Positions 62,057 to 64,000 of a stretch of DNA of 64,000 nt are shown in pieces. The stretch is taken from positions 1,054,001 through 1,118,000 of the forward strand of contig JADLSH010000277.1 of assembly GCA_016169945.1 (NCBI GenBank), in the 5' to 3' direction. The stretch is from Trachythela sp. YZ-2020. Its lineage: Eukaryota > Cnidaria > Anthozoa > Malacalcyonacea > Clavulariidae. Within the stretch, counting starts at the first letter, position 1. Each line of letters begins with the position of its first letter. Under the pieces are notes generated by a model. The model saw nothing but the letters and a program-made list of their open reading frames with translations. It ran no database searches and was not told the origin of the DNA. The position numbers and the translations under genes were made by a program.

Positions 62057-62235
62057 GGGGGGGGGGTAACCTACTGATCCTGTTTTATGTTTTTCAAATA
62101 TTCAAAAGCGCTATAACAGCTCGAGTTATTTGGTCTGCATATATTTTAAAATTTCCTTCCGTTGACGGTTTTACTTACTTGTAAAAACTGAAAAATCGCG
62201 TCGCGTTCCCGAATCGCGTCCTGTGTGTCTGGGCC
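62057..62235 (-). repeat. Right half of the MITE split by the Polinton
   Basis: Read on the minus strand it begins GGCCCAGACACACAGGACGC, GAACGCGACGCGATTTTT and ends near GGATCAGTAGGTTACCCC, in the same order as 43246-43337. It contains ~80 bp that the left half lacks. Confidence 0.6.
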
Positions 62236-62502
62236 TTAAATTATATGGTTGAGTAGACATATGCTTTGTCTACAAATACAGTAAATTCTATGGCCAAACA
62301 CATCATTGTAGATATGTTAAGATAAACAGAACCTATTTTGCCATAAAAATTGCATTATTCCAATACCAGACCCCTAGCCGTCCGCGACCCCGTAGGAGTG
62401 AAGACAATTTTTAACTTAAAAAATACCCAAAACGTTAAAAAAAAATGAGCCAAGACGTAGTAAAAAAAACAAAAACTGACTTCCAAAAGAAGAAACCAAT
62501 CT

Positions 62503-63800
62503 AAAAATTACTAATGTCAGTTCAAAAACAAATAGTCACGTTTTGGCACTGATGGTATTCCATAGACATGTACATGGCAAGCAGTCGTATTTATTTACAA
62601 CTTTGTATTCCATTTAGGAATTTTTGATGGTCTAATTTTGCTAATTCTGTGATTGATATAACAAGCAAAAGAACTTGAATAACGTATCATGTAAAAAAAA
62701 ATTAAAACATAACAACTCACGCCTTTGTGCAGAAGACTCTGCGATAGGGAGCCTTGCGCTGAAGTTGTTGCCAACAAACTATGAAATTTAATAAACGATA
62801 AAATATAGATATGAAACAGGGAATTCTTAAGCAACATACAAAAGAAAGTATTGAGGTACTTCTAAAACAACCAGCTAGCTAAAACGAGAGGATATGAGGC
62901 CATGAGGAGTGATCAGGGACAGAATTTATAATAAGTTGAGTTATGCAGTTCAGATAGGATGTTATGCAGTTCATTTTAGTCATTAATATTATGCAGTTCA
63001 GATACGATGTTATGCAGTTGATTTGTGTTGTTATGCAGTTGATTAGTTCTATTTTGCAGTTAATTTGTTTTATTATGCAGTTCTCTAATGCAGTTCAGAC
63101 TTTTGATTCGATGTTATGCAGTTGATTTGTTTTGTTATGCAGTTCTGTTGGGCACTTTTGATGTGTCATGCACCCGCAAATCTTTGCACAGATATTTGTC
63201 TCCGCTCGAAATTCAAAATGACGTATGCCGTCTATGGCAACAAAACGGAGTTTTACTACATCCCGGGCGTTCTTTGTCAGTGCCCGCGATCACAATTAGG
63301 ATTATCAGCGGTATATGATGATAACATTGAGTGTTTCCAGAGGAGTGTTTCTTTGTGTTCCTAATGTTTCCTTCTGATCCTTACTCCTACATCATTGCCT
63401 AACCCTAACCCTAACCCTAACCCTAACCCAGAAGGAAACATTAGGAAACACAATGTAGTAACACGATGTAGTAAAATCCAACAAAACGACTCTGGAAATA
63501 TCTCAAAAACGGTAAGATGTTTACTTATTTACCATTGCCTATGTCAGCTAAAATACTTTTCATATATGTATAACGTTGTCGAATTTTCCATACGAAATTC
63601 AATCATCACTAAAATTAAAAGTTAGTATATTTGTCATGCATAATCTGATATCTGACTTCTATGATTTTGGCATTACACATGCGGCATTACATATATATTT
63701 ACTGCCATGAACGACAATACCCATCCACACCATCATATTTTTGAAAGAAGTAGTGAACATGAGAGCCCAAACGTACACTGACTAATTAACATTAGAATAA
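62503..63800 (+). repeat. Dispersed repeat R1, copy 3 (most complete)
   Basis: 62503-63195 matches copy 1 (27290-27960). 62940-63190 and 63600-63790 match the inverted copy at 39040-39620. It includes ~12 units of the TTATGCAGTTGATTTGTTTTG minisatellite (62940-63150). The stretch 63240-63590 is not shared and contains the telomere-like hairpin, so it is probably an insertion. Confidence 0.85.
63353..63453. repeat. Hairpin with telomere-type (CCCTAA)n in its loop
   Basis: TTGTGTTCCTAATGTTTCCT (left arm 63353-63376) pairs with AGGAAACATTAGGAAACACA (right arm 63429-63453) over 24 of 25 positions. Between them lies a 52-base loop holding about five CCCTAA units (63399-63429), the animal telomere repeat. 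No coding content. Confidence 0.85.
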
Positions 63801-64000
63801 TAGAATTTGGAAGCACTGGCATTAAGTTATGCTACAAACAACTTACAAATTGGTTATGCATTACTGACATTAGATATTTACAATCCAATTGCTATTGGGA
63901 ACATATATAAAATACAATGCTGATATGGCACATAAATATCTTAAAATTTTGCACCTGGCCTTTCTCTGAAATATCGCTTAAAGTCAAGCTTCATGGAAAA
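63801..64000. other. No feature recognised at the right edge
   Basis: AT-rich DNA to the end of the window. Confidence 0.5.

Noticed and set aside
43332..62072. A 6-bp target-site duplication for the Polinton
   Set aside because: The closest pair (TAAACC at 43328-43333 and TAACCT at 62067-62072) does not match as a 6-mer and lies in the MITE-like inverted flanks; not supported.
62940..63150. Regularly spaced ~20-bp repeats that might suggest a CRISPR array
   Set aside because: Units are contiguous and diverged, with no unique spacers, in an animal genome; it is a minisatellite.

Overview
The window is a gene-poor, AT-rich, repeat-dense stretch of an animal nuclear genome. Spliceosomal introns, AATAAA signals, CCCTAA telomere-type repeats, many non-LTR retrotransposons, a Penelope-like element, an ISL2EU element and a complete Polinton/Maverick point to an invertebrate metazoan. 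The combination is typical of cnidarians (inference; no ribosomal or mitochondrial marker is present). No rRNA or tRNA gene was recognised.

Layout. 1-2.3 kb has no gene. 2.3-4 kb holds BEL/Pao integrase and Penelope-like relics. 4026-7281 is a TIR transposon (element A) with a broken multi-exon gene and a nested hAT-type MITE. 7.6-16.2 kb is a pile of decayed LINEs separated by a pentanucleotide array at 12.25-12.55 kb. 16628-19496 is element B, a relative of A, filled by a 1.65-kb palindrome. 21.2-24.07 kb is a 5'-truncated L2/CR1-like LINE, followed by a promoter-like NRF1/ETS/YY1 cluster at 24.4 kb. 27.3-28 kb carries a dispersed repeat (R1) found again at 39 and 62.5 kb. 29716-33148 is an ISL2EU transposon with exact ends, an open THAP-DDE transposase and a decayed SAP/SWIM partner. 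33.6-35.6 kb is a non-coding TIR element (C). 35.6-43.2 kb is mostly non-coding, with an L2-like LINE relic and one likely host exon at 42946-43125.

The main feature is a Polinton at 43338-62056, inserted inside an older GGGCCCAGAC-ended MITE. It has roughly 0.22-0.25-kb TIRs and the full set: protein-primed DNA polymerase B with three short introns, chromodomain integrase, penton-type minor capsid, pVI-like protein, major capsid, adenovirus-type protease and packaging ATPase, plus a triple GRF zinc-finger protein, a possible Bcl-2-like protein and several unassigned small genes. Capsid and protease genes lie head to tail with gaps of 0-2 bases, as in a virus. It looks young but inactive: a 4.4-kb CR1-group LINE sits in the polymerase between catalytic motifs A and B, a stop codon splits the minor capsid gene, a stop splits a small gene, and a frameshift breaks the Bcl-2-like gene. 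The integrase, major capsid, protease and ATPase frames are open.

Working logic (family knowledge): integrase inserts the linear element, polymerase copies it from its TIR ends, protease matures the capsid precursors and ATPase packages the DNA. Promoter, host-exon and Bcl-2 calls are inferences; the Polinton, LINE, ISL2EU and MITE calls rest on motifs and repeat ends visible in the sequence.
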